Shown here piece by piece: positions 9,743-16,515 of a DNA stretch of 49,294 nucleotides (position 1 is the stretch's first letter; each line of letters opens with the position of its first letter). The position numbers and the translations under genes are program-made. This stretch comes from Deltaproteobacteria bacterium (GTDB lineage Bacteria; Desulfobacterota; Desulfarculia; Adiutricales; Adiutricaceae), in the NCBI GenBank assembly GCA_031271165.1, contig JAISWF010000121.1, positions 1-49,294 on the forward strand, given 5' to 3'. The notes under the pieces were generated by a model. It had not been told where the DNA came from. It saw only the letters and a list, made by a program, of their open reading frames with translations, and searched no databases.

Positions 9743-10327
9743 TTAGGGCGAGGTGCTCAGCATGCTTTCCAGCCAAGCCGGGGCCGGGGAACTCGGCAAA
9801 GGCAGACTCCCGTACTCGGCCGAGCTGATCGACGAAATCTTGGTATGGGCAGTGTCACGGTGGCAGTCCCAGCAGGCCTTGGCATCCTGGCTTTTGACGG
9901 TCTCGTAGTCGGCACTCATCTTGGTAAACTCAGTCACCAGCGGGGTATGGCACCGAAGGCAGTTTTCCAATAAGACTTCCTTGGTCCCTTCCCGGGCCCT
10001 GATCACCTGGGGCTCGGCCCCTACAGTGAAGACAGCCGCATGGTACAGCCCATCGGTGGCTTTAAAGGCCCATTTGCGGACCAACGTGTCCTGGGGTACG
10101 TGGCAGTCATTACAGTTGGTCCAGACGGCATGGGAACTGGTGTGCCAAGATTGGTAGTAGGGCCCCATAATGTGACAGTTGGTGCAGACCGCTGACTCGT
10201 CGGAGACGTAAGTCCAAGCCTTCGAAGCGTAGACAGTGTATCCTCCCAGTCCCAAGAACAGGCCAACCAGACCGAAGATCAGCCATACCCAAATAAAGTT
10301 ACGTGTAGCGAACTTTTCTTTGACCAT
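9743..10327 (-). CDS. nrfH: Cytochrome c nitrite reductase membrane subunit NrfH
   Basis: Membrane-anchored tetraheme quinol dehydrogenase of the NapC/NrfH family that passes electrons from menaquinol to NrfA. It has one N-terminal membrane segment (WVWLIFGLVGLFLGLGGYTVYA) and four heme motifs: CTNCH, CNDCH, CLRCH and CWDCH. At 194 residues the length is typical. ATG 10327 is preceded by a clear ribosome binding site (CCAAGGAGCC). A good sigma-70-type promoter lies about 70 bases upstream, and the gene leads the nrfH-nrfA-resB-ccsA group. The tail after the last heme motif is somewhat long and Ser/Pro-rich. Confidence 0.96.
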   Translation of the reverse strand: MVKEKFATRNFIWVWLIFGLVGLFLGLGGYTVYASKAWTYVSDESAVCTNCHIMGPYYQSWHTSSHAVWTNCNDCHVPQDTLVRKWAFKATDGLYHAAVFTVGAEPQVIRAREGTKEVLLENCLRCHTPLVTEFTKMSADYETVKSQDAKACWDCHRDTAHTKISSISSAEYGSLPLPSSPAPAWLESMLSTSP

Positions 10328-10760
10328 GTCCTGGCTCCTTGGTTAACTGGTTAGCTAGCATCTGTTCAGAGATTTTTCGAAATTGTACTTTTTTTTATAC
10401 TAGTCGAACCGTTTTTGGTTGTCAAGAAAATTGTAAAAAAATAGACTGACCAAAATAAAATGACATAACCCGGCCACCGTCTTCCATAAAGATGTCTTAT
10501 TTTAGTGTTATAAGCGGCCTTAGGAGCCGGCCGGAATCTGAGCAATCCGTAAAACTAAAAAAGTGGCTCTTTGGAATTTTGTCAGAATGGTGTAGCTACA
10601 GAAAAGTCTTAAGCCTTTAAAGGCTTGGCCGCTTAAAACCAAGTAATATTCTTATCCGGCCGTAATATCAGTTGATTAGCATTGCCTGAAGACTGTCGAT
10701 GATTAAGGCGACGGTCTTTATCTTTGTTTAGCTGAGAGGTAATCGTGAAAGACATTTACG
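10328..10760. other. Divergent spacer upstream of nrfH
   Basis: 433 bases holding the nrfH promoter. On the side of the plus-strand pseudogene there is a perfect 16-bp palindrome, AAGCCTTTAAAGGCTT, at 10611-10626, which may be a protein binding site. No coding sequence was recognised. Confidence 0.5.
10397..10425 (-). promoter_or_regulatory. Sigma-70-type promoter for nrfHA operon
   Basis: On the minus strand, a perfect -35 (TTGACA, 10420-10425) and -10 (TAGTAT, 10397-10402) are separated by exactly 17 bases. Transcription would begin near 10390, about 60 bases before the nrfH start. No convincing FNR-type palindrome was seen around it. Confidence 0.75.
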
Positions 10761-11354
10761 ATGACCAAATTAGCAAAAAAAGTTCTTGAGCTGGCCGAAA
10801 AACTCGGCTCAAGCCTGACCGGCATTGCCGATTCAGGTCTTAAGCCAATCCCTTAAAGAAGAGTTCAGACCTCAAGATGTCCGGCCAGATTGGCGGCCGG
10901 TAGTGGTTATGAGCTTCCACACCCCTGACGGGGCTTTAGAGATAATGCGCCGGGGTTTTTCCATTTGCAGCTGCAACATTTTTAGTTACGCCGATCTTAA
11001 CCTGGAACTGGACTTTCTCATCTGCCAGAAGAGCAATTTTTTGGAATCCGAAGGGTGGCCCGCCTTGCCAATACCAGGCCGCAACTCACCCATTGGAGCC
11101 AGACCCAAGGTTGACGTGCCGGTTATCCAGTCACCTTCGCCGGAGGAGATTTTTCAGCAGTTATGGGAACAAAGAGAAGGGAGGCTTAGGTTATGGTTCT
11201 TGAGCATTCTGAGGCGGCCTTCGGGGCGGCCAATTGCGGCTGTTGGATGACTTTTTGTTCGGCTGGTCGTCAGGCTATGAAAAGAAGCCTTAAGTCTCAG
11301 CAAAGGCCAAGAGGGTATGGTGATGACTTGGTAACAGGACCCAAGGAGACTTGA
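10761..11354 (+). pseudogene. Frameshifted iron-sulfur (epoxyqueuosine-reductase-like) protein remnant
   Basis: Two or three pieces in different frames look like one decayed gene. From ATG 10761 the frame reads MTKLAKKVLELAEKLG and SLTGIADSGL, then hits a stop at 10854-10856. The neighbouring frame continues from about 10845 with FRPQDVRPDWRPVVVMSFHT and then a helix-rich stretch ending LESEGWPALPIPGR, typical of the N-terminal half of 4Fe-4S proteins related to epoxyqueuosine reductase. From about 11193 a third piece in the first frame (HSEAAFGAANCGCWMTFC) ends at 11354 with Cys residues but no proper ferredoxin motif. The C-terminal iron-sulfur domain is lost or unrecognisable. The family assignment is from pattern memory and moderate. 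Confidence 0.5.
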
Positions 11355-11430
11355 TTCACTTAAAACCCCGGCCTAAACGATCCGGTTTGAATATATTGGG
11401 TTAAGATCGTGGATAACCATGCTCTATTTG

Positions 11431-11463
11431 AGCGGGGGCCGGTCAGGTGTTGGACCCCCGCTT
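11431..11463. terminator. Hairpin downstream of livF
   Basis: An 8-bp perfect stem (AGCGGGGG with CCCCCGCT), extended by a further C-C/G-G pair around one unpaired base, with a loop of about 11 bases. It lies 54 bases beyond the livF stop, so it probably ends the long minus-strand catabolic operon; it could equally end transcription through the plus-strand pseudogene. The T-run is short in both directions. Confidence 0.5.
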
Positions 11464-11516
11464 TAAATGAGGCACTGGTTCAACCGGCCAAAAAAGGAAA
11501 TGCCGCTTGACAGACC

Positions 11517-12233
11517 TCAACCCACGCCCAGGAGCCGCCGCTGCAATCCCTCGTCGTCAAGCAGGAGCCTGGGTTCACCGGTGAAGATGATCTCCCCCAT
11601 TTCCATGACGTAACAGTAGTCCATATGTTTTAGAAGGGTCTCGGAGAACTGTTCGACCACAATGGTGGTGGTGTTGAAATTCTTGCGGATCTCCAAGATC
11701 ATTTTCATCACGTCCCTGGCTATGTTAGGGGCCAGACCCTCAGTTGGCTCGTCGAGAAGCAGAAGTGACGGGTTACCCATCATGGTCCTGGCGATGGTCA
11801 GCATCTGCTGCTCGCCGCCGCTCATCTGGGAGCCCAACTTGTCCCTCATCTCGTAAAGTTTGGGGAAGAAGCGGTAGGCGTCGGCGTAGCTGAAGAGCCG
11901 GTCACTCTTGAGAGCCTTGTTGGATTTCTCCCCGAGTTGGAGATTGCGCTTGATTGTGATGTTAGGAAAGATCTTGCGGTCCTCCGGCACCCAGCCGATA
12001 CCCATCTTGCTGATCGTAAAGGACGGCTTGGCGGTGATGTCGGTGTCATTAAAGAGGATCCGGCCCTCGACCCTGGGGGGTTTTAGGCCCATGATGGATC
12101 TAAAGACGCTGGATTTGCCGGAACCGTTGCGGCCGAAAAGGCCCACGAAGTGACCGCGTTTGATATGAAGCGAGATTTTGAAGGCCACCTGGGCCTGTCC
12201 GTAAAAGACATCAAGATTTTCGATTTTAAGCAT
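11517..12233 (-). CDS. livF: Branched-chain-amino-acid-type ABC transporter ATPase LivF
   Basis: Cytoplasmic ATPase of a HAAT-family (Liv) importer. Walker A is GRNGSGKSS, the signature is MSGGEQQ and Walker B is LLLLDEPTEGLAP, which is the LivF form. The 238-residue length is usual. Its ATG overlaps the livG stop (TGATG), so translation is coupled. Liv-type importers carry branched-chain amino acids but many carry other carboxylates, amides or aromatic acids. Linkage to the GAPDH/PGK/LarA/malic-enzyme genes suggests that the cargo here is the substrate of that pathway rather than leucine. Confidence 0.93.
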   Translation of the reverse strand: MLKIENLDVFYGQAQVAFKISLHIKRGHFVGLFGRNGSGKSSVFRSIMGLKPPRVEGRILFNDTDITAKPSFTISKMGIGWVPEDRKIFPNITIKRNLQLGEKSNKALKSDRLFSYADAYRFFPKLYEMRDKLGSQMSGGEQQMLTIARTMMGNPSLLLLDEPTEGLAPNIARDVMKMILEIRKNFNTTTIVVEQFSETLLKHMDYCYVMEMGEIIFTGEPRLLLDDEGLQRRLLGVG

Positions 12234-12979
12234 CAGGCCACCTCCCGGCCTAGATAGGCCGATTGGACCTCCTCGTTGTCAGCTATGGTTCCAGGCTCGC
12301 CGCAGGCCAGTACCTCGCCGTGGTGAAGGACTAGAATCGTCTCGGATATGCTGAAGACCAAGTCCATGTCGTGCTCGACCAGTATGACCTTGTGGGACTG
12401 GCTCAAGGTCTTGATGACGTTGGTTATCCTCAAGCGTTCGGCTTTGGAGAGTCCGGCCATGGGCTCATCAAGCAAAAGCGTCTCAGGGTTGGTGGTTAAA
12501 GCCATGCTCAAATCCAGGATCTTCCGGTCCCCATGGGGTATGGAGGCGGCTGGAAGTTCAGCCATATGGGCCATGCCGACGCGGTCGAGGATGTCCATGG
12601 CCTTGTCTCGGACGTCCTTTTGGCGGTCGTAACGGGCAAAGAGGCGGTTCATGTAACCCATATTCCTCTGAGTGCCAACGATGACGTTGTCCAAAACGGT
12701 CATCTCCTCAAAGAGGCTGACCACCTGGAAAGAGCGGGAGATACCGTACTTGATGATTTGGTACGGCTTAAGCCGGGTGACGTCTTGGTCCTTGTAGAGG
12801 ATCTGCCCGGCGTTTGGCTTGATGAAGCCAGTCAACAGGTTGAAGAAGGTGGTCTTGCCAGCCCCGTTGGGGCCGATGATGCTCATGATCCCGCCATGTT
12901 CAATGTTGACGCTGACGTCGTTGATAGCGGCCATCGCACCGAACCTTTTGGTCAATCCGGTTATCTTAAACAGGGACAT
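12233..12979 (-). CDS. livG: Branched-chain-amino-acid-type ABC transporter ATPase LivG
   Basis: Second ATPase of the Liv-type importer. Walker A is GPNGAGKTT, a divergent signature reads SIPHGDRKILDL, and Walker B is LLLDEPMAGLS, typical of LivG. The C-terminal ending NEEVQSAYLG is the family hallmark. I start at ATG 12979, preceded by AGGAGTCGA; the frame is open to 13081, but the upstream part has no family similarity. This gives 248 residues. It follows livM by about 130 bases and overlaps livF. Confidence 0.93.
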   Translation of the reverse strand: MSLFKITGLTKRFGAMAAINDVSVNIEHGGIMSIIGPNGAGKTTFFNLLTGFIKPNAGQILYKDQDVTRLKPYQIIKYGISRSFQVVSLFEEMTVLDNVIVGTQRNMGYMNRLFARYDRQKDVRDKAMDILDRVGMAHMAELPAASIPHGDRKILDLSMALTTNPETLLLDEPMAGLSKAERLRITNVIKTLSQSHKVILVEHDMDLVFSISETILVLHHGEVLACGEPGTIADNEEVQSAYLGREVA

Positions 12980-13109
12980 TTCGACTCCTAAACCTAAAAA
13001 GCCTGTCCTGAAGCGCTCCCAAAGCGATATTGAGGGAGAGGGCCAGCCAACCACACTAGGCGGGCCGACCGAGGCCGTCAAGCGGCCGAACCGGCGACCC
13101 GATGATGCG

Positions 13110-14057
13110 TCAAGCCTTGCTGGCGGCCCGCCTCTTGAAAACGCCCATCAGGCCGGTGGGAAAAAGGCACAGGATGATAACGAAGCTCATGCCGTAGATG
13201 AAGAGCCAATGGTCCCACAGAGAGCTCAAGAGGTTTTTGCAGATGATGAAGATGAGGGAGCCCACGATCGGTCCGTAAAAGCTTACTGTGCCGCCGCCCA
13301 GAAGGGTAGCCATGACCACGTCGCCGCTTTTGCTCCAGTCGAGGATGTCGGCGAAGGCCGACTGGGTTAACAGGCAGTACAGGGCTCCGGAGAGGCCGGC
13401 GAAGGCACCTGATAATGCGTAGACGACGAATTTGTACATATTGCAGTTGTAGCCAAGGTACTGTGAACGGATGTGGTTCTGGCGCACTGACTGCAGAGAA
13501 AGTCCGAAACACGAGCGGCTGATAGAACGGATGATCAGGGCGGCAATTACAAAGACGACGAAGCATAGGTAATAAAAGTTATGGAGGTTTTTCATGTCGA
13601 TGCCCAGGAAGGTCGTGCGGACTATTCCCGACAATCCCGCCTCACCGCCGGTAACTTCGTCCCAGCGCCAGCAGATGCCGAAGCAGACCTGGGTGAAGGC
13701 CACGGTCAGCATGGCAAAGTATACGCCGCGCTTATCTTTGATGAACCAGCCCAGCAGGCCGGCCGCAGCCGTGCCCACCACGATCCCGCCTACCAATGGG
13801 GCAAGAAATCCGCCGCCTTCGCCAGAGAGCTTAAGATAGGTGATGGCTGCAGCGTAACTGCCCAGGCCGTAGAAGGCCCCGTGACCGAAGGATGGGAGAC
13901 CAGTCTGACCCAGACAGAGGTTGAAGCTCAAGGTAAAGATGAACCACAACAAAAGTTCCGAACCTAGGGAGATGAAATTACCGATGTAGGGTATCGCCGG
14001 ATATAAGGCGAAGACTAAGAAAATCCATAAAAGGGGATCCTTGAGAAGTCGGCGCAT
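13110..14057 (-). CDS. livM: Liv-type ABC transporter permease LivM
   Basis: Inner-membrane permease of the Liv-type importer, 315 residues and about nine or ten hydrophobic segments. The stretch NLCLGQTGLPSFGHGAFYGL near the N-terminus is the conserved LivM signature (normally GQ-G--S-GHAAF), and YLGYNCNMYKFVVYALSGAFAGLSGALY is the conserved domain facing the ATPase. It lies 24 bases after livH and before livG in the same operon. Nothing suggests truncation. Confidence 0.92.
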   Translation of the reverse strand: MRRLLKDPLLWIFLVFALYPAIPYIGNFISLGSELLLWFIFTLSFNLCLGQTGLPSFGHGAFYGLGSYAAAITYLKLSGEGGGFLAPLVGGIVVGTAAAGLLGWFIKDKRGVYFAMLTVAFTQVCFGICWRWDEVTGGEAGLSGIVRTTFLGIDMKNLHNFYYLCFVVFVIAALIIRSISRSCFGLSLQSVRQNHIRSQYLGYNCNMYKFVVYALSGAFAGLSGALYCLLTQSAFADILDWSKSGDVVMATLLGGGTVSFYGPIVGSLIFIICKNLLSSLWDHWLFIYGMSFVIILCLFPTGLMGVFKRRAASKA

Positions 14058-14081
14058 GTTCGGACCTCGCTTATCTATTCG

Positions 14082-14945
14082 TCATTCGATGATGTTCTGC
14101 TGGCCCATCAAGCCGCGTGGCCAGAAGTAAACGATGAGGCCCATCAGAATGTAGGGCATGATATCCACGAAGCGGGGGGCCACTAAAACTCCCATGGACA
14201 AGGTAATCCCCACCATGAGGCCGGCCACCAAGGTTCCTGGGATGCTGCCGAGGCCGCCCATCAGCACTATGAGAAACGAGGGCATGAGGATGGAACTGCC
14301 CATGCCCGATTTCACGCTCCAGATGGGGGCGGCCAGGATGCCAGCGAGTCCGGCAATGAAGGAGCCCAGGACCAAGATCCAGATGCGCATCTTGTAGAGG
14401 TCGTGACCGAGGGCGCCGACCATCTCGCTGTTGAACATACCGGCTTTGACCACCGTCCCGTAGCGGCTCTTTTCAGTAAAAAGCCACACTGCGGCCACCA
14501 TGATTGCGGCCACCAAGGCTATGAACAGCCTGTATTGGGAATAGAGGAAATTGCCGAAAATGATGACCCCGTTGGCAAAGGAAGGGGCATCGACGTTGTG
14601 GGTAGCTGGGCCGAAAACCATGCGGATGAGTTCTTCCATGCCCATGGCGAATCCTAAGGTGATCAAAAGTCCGAATAGGGGATCTTGGCCGTAGACCCGG
14701 CGTATGACCAGTCTTTCAACGAAAAAGCCGATGACTGCTACTGCGGCCGGGGCCAGGAGCATGGCCGGCAGATACCCCACGTGTTTGTACATGGCCCAAA
14801 AAAAATAGGCTCCGAAGGTAAAGGTGATGCTATGGGCGAAGTTGATGACACCGCTCACCCCAAGAACTAAACTAAAACCCAAGGCCACCGCAGCGTATAC
14901 GAGCCCGAGGACGATGCCGTTAAGAAACAGGGACAATGTAAGCAT
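14082..14945 (-). CDS. livH: Liv-type ABC transporter permease LivH
   Basis: Inner-membrane permease, 287 residues. It shows the LivH signature GVSGVINFAHSITFTFGAY, with GLVYAAVALGFSLVLG just before it and GGLGSIPGTLVAGLMVG near the C-terminus. The ATG at 14945 is preceded by GAGGAGAAAAG. It is the first permease after the binding-protein gene, from which it is separated by 88 bases containing two hairpins that may lower its expression relative to the binding protein. Confidence 0.93.
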   Translation of the reverse strand: MLTLSLFLNGIVLGLVYAAVALGFSLVLGVSGVINFAHSITFTFGAYFFWAMYKHVGYLPAMLLAPAAVAVIGFFVERLVIRRVYGQDPLFGLLITLGFAMGMEELIRMVFGPATHNVDAPSFANGVIIFGNFLYSQYRLFIALVAAIMVAAVWLFTEKSRYGTVVKAGMFNSEMVGALGHDLYKMRIWILVLGSFIAGLAGILAAPIWSVKSGMGSSILMPSFLIVLMGGLGSIPGTLVAGLMVGITLSMGVLVAPRFVDIMPYILMGLIVYFWPRGLMGQQNIIE

Positions 14946-14962
14946 AAGGCTTTTCTCCTCGC

Positions 14963-14985
14963 CCGGGCCTGGGCTGTAGGCCCGG
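14963..14985 (-). promoter_or_regulatory. Intercistronic hairpin livJ-livH
   Basis: CCGGGCC and GGCCCGG pair around a 9-base loop. A second GC-rich inverted repeat (GGCCG..CCGGCC) lies at about 14998-15022. Without a T-run these look like processing or stability elements that let the binding protein be made in excess over the membrane subunits, a common arrangement in ABC importer operons. Confidence 0.45.
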
Positions 14986-15033
14986 AAGGATTAGTTTGGC
15001 CGACCCCCAATTGGGAGCCGGCCAGGGAGGGGG

Positions 15034-16248
15034 TTATTTTTTGGTCAGATCGATCGGGTTTTCCTCGGGGGTCATGTCAAACTGGGTGGCGTCGTAAGTC
15101 CTGATGATCTTCCATATGTCACTGCCGGACCCTTGGGGATTTCCCTCGACCATGACGACCTTGCTGAGGAACTGATGGGTTCTGGGATCAACGTAAGTGG
15201 GCTTGTCCCTAAGGTTCTTGGTGATCTCCAAGCCCTCAAGGGCAGCGATTATTTTCTCGACATCGTCGGCGGTGCCGGCCTTCTCAATGGCCTCGGCCAA
15301 GGCCATGATGGCCACGTAGCCGTTATAGTTGCCGTTGTCGAAGACTGGGGAGGCGGCTTTGGGGTATTGCTGATGGAATTTTTCTGAGGCCGCCTTGAGC
15401 TGATCGTTTTCGTCCCAGGAGACTTCGGTCGCGTAATAGCCGCGGTGCTCCTGAGGCTGGAGGGGATAGATGTCCACGAATTCCTGAAGGGTATAGACGA
15501 CCTTCATCTTGTCGTGGATTTTGTACTCGGCCAGCTGTTTCATCAAGGCGACGTTGTCGAAGCCGGCAGCGGTGATCATTAAAACATCGGCGTCGGAATC
15601 ACGCACCTGAAGCAGTTGGGCGCTGAAGTCCCTGGTACCCATTGGGAACTTGACCTCGCCGACCTCGGTACCGCCGTTTTTGGTCAAGACGTCTTTGGCC
15701 CAACGGGTCCCGCTATGACCCCATGAATAGTCGTGGGTCAAAAAGAACCAGCGCTTGCCGAGGTTCTCAATGGCGTAGGTGCCAGCGGCCCGGCCAAGGC
15801 TGGCCATGGAGGGGGCGACCCGGAACATATAGCGGGTAGCCTTAGAAGAAGTCAGTTCGTCGCTGTTGCCGTTAGTGGCTATGTAGAGGACTTGGCGCTC
15901 CGTAGCTACGGCGGCCACGGCCATGGCTACTGAGGAGTTGACGGCGCCCATGAGGAGCTTGATGCCGTCAACTTCGATGAAGGCCCGAACTCGGCGGCCG
16001 GCGGTGTCGGCGTTAGTCTCGGAATCGGCCACCACCAACTCCACCGGACGGCCCAGGATCTTGCCGCCCAGTTCGGCCAGGGCCATTTCCATGCCCGCCC
16101 TCTCCAGGGCCCCGTGGTCGCCATAATTACCAGAGACGGGGCTTATGACCCCGATCTTGATGGGTTCCTGAGCTTGGGAAGTAGCAGCCCAAGGGGCAAA
16201 AAATAGAGCTAATGTCCCTAAAAGACAAATAAAAATCGTTTTTCTCAT
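15034..16248 (-). CDS. livJ: Liv-type ABC transporter periplasmic substrate-binding protein
   Basis: Periplasmic solute receptor of the Liv/HAAT family (type I periplasmic fold). A signal peptide occupies residues 1-28 (MRKTIFICLLG...SQA, likely cleavage before QEPIKIG). The mature start IKIGVISPVSGNYGDHG, then the Asp/Glu-rich VELVVADSETN and GAVNSSVAMAVAAVA, are typical. I start at ATG 16248 because TGGAGGCTTTCA precedes it and the signal peptide begins there; the frame is open to 16392. The mature protein is about 376 residues. Ligand specificity cannot be read from the sequence; its place in the operon makes it the best handle on the pathway substrate. Confidence 0.92.
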   Translation of the reverse strand: MRKTIFICLLGTLALFFAPWAATSQAQEPIKIGVISPVSGNYGDHGALERAGMEMALAELGGKILGRPVELVVADSETNADTAGRRVRAFIEVDGIKLLMGAVNSSVAMAVAAVATERQVLYIATNGNSDELTSSKATRYMFRVAPSMASLGRAAGTYAIENLGKRWFFLTHDYSWGHSGTRWAKDVLTKNGGTEVGEVKFPMGTRDFSAQLLQVRDSDADVLMITAAGFDNVALMKQLAEYKIHDKMKVVYTLQEFVDIYPLQPQEHRGYYATEVSWDENDQLKAASEKFHQQYPKAASPVFDNGNYNGYVAIMALAEAIEKAGTADDVEKIIAALEGLEITKNLRDKPTYVDPRTHQFLSKVVMVEGNPQGSGSDIWKIIRTYDATQFDMTPEENPIDLTKK

Positions 16249-16324
16249 TGAAAGCCTCCAAGATGATTGGTCAGCAGTGAAAAAATAACCTGCCGGCCAG
16301 CGGACAGATGCGGCCGCCAGCGGG

Positions 16325-16455
16325 GCCGGCTTAGAAGCCGGCTTGGTTGAGGGGTGGACGTTAGAGGCCGGCCAAGAGTTTTTGAACTCCACATTAGGTG
16401 ATTATGGCTACGGCCTCGAAAATCAATATTGTCTGTCCGCCTGGTTTGGGCGGAC
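16325..16455 (-). promoter_or_regulatory. Two intercistronic hairpins before livJ
   Basis: In the 267-base gap between the fused dehydrogenase/malic enzyme gene and livJ there are two inverted repeats: GCCGGCTT-AG-AAGCCGGC at 16325-16342, and GTCCGCC..GGCGGAC at 16435-16455. They could be mRNA processing or stability elements. A separate promoter for livJ was not recognised. Confidence 0.4.
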
Positions 16456-16515
16456 CGTTGTAAGGGGCATCAGGCATTTAGCCTTGGAAAAACTCCATGC
16501 CTCTGAGGCAACCCC

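Noticed and set aside
10611-10626. AAGCCTTTAAAGGCTT palindrome as an FNR or Nrf-regulator site.
   Set aside because: It does not match the FNR consensus and lies about 190 bases upstream of the nrfH promoter, so I only noted it within the spacer.
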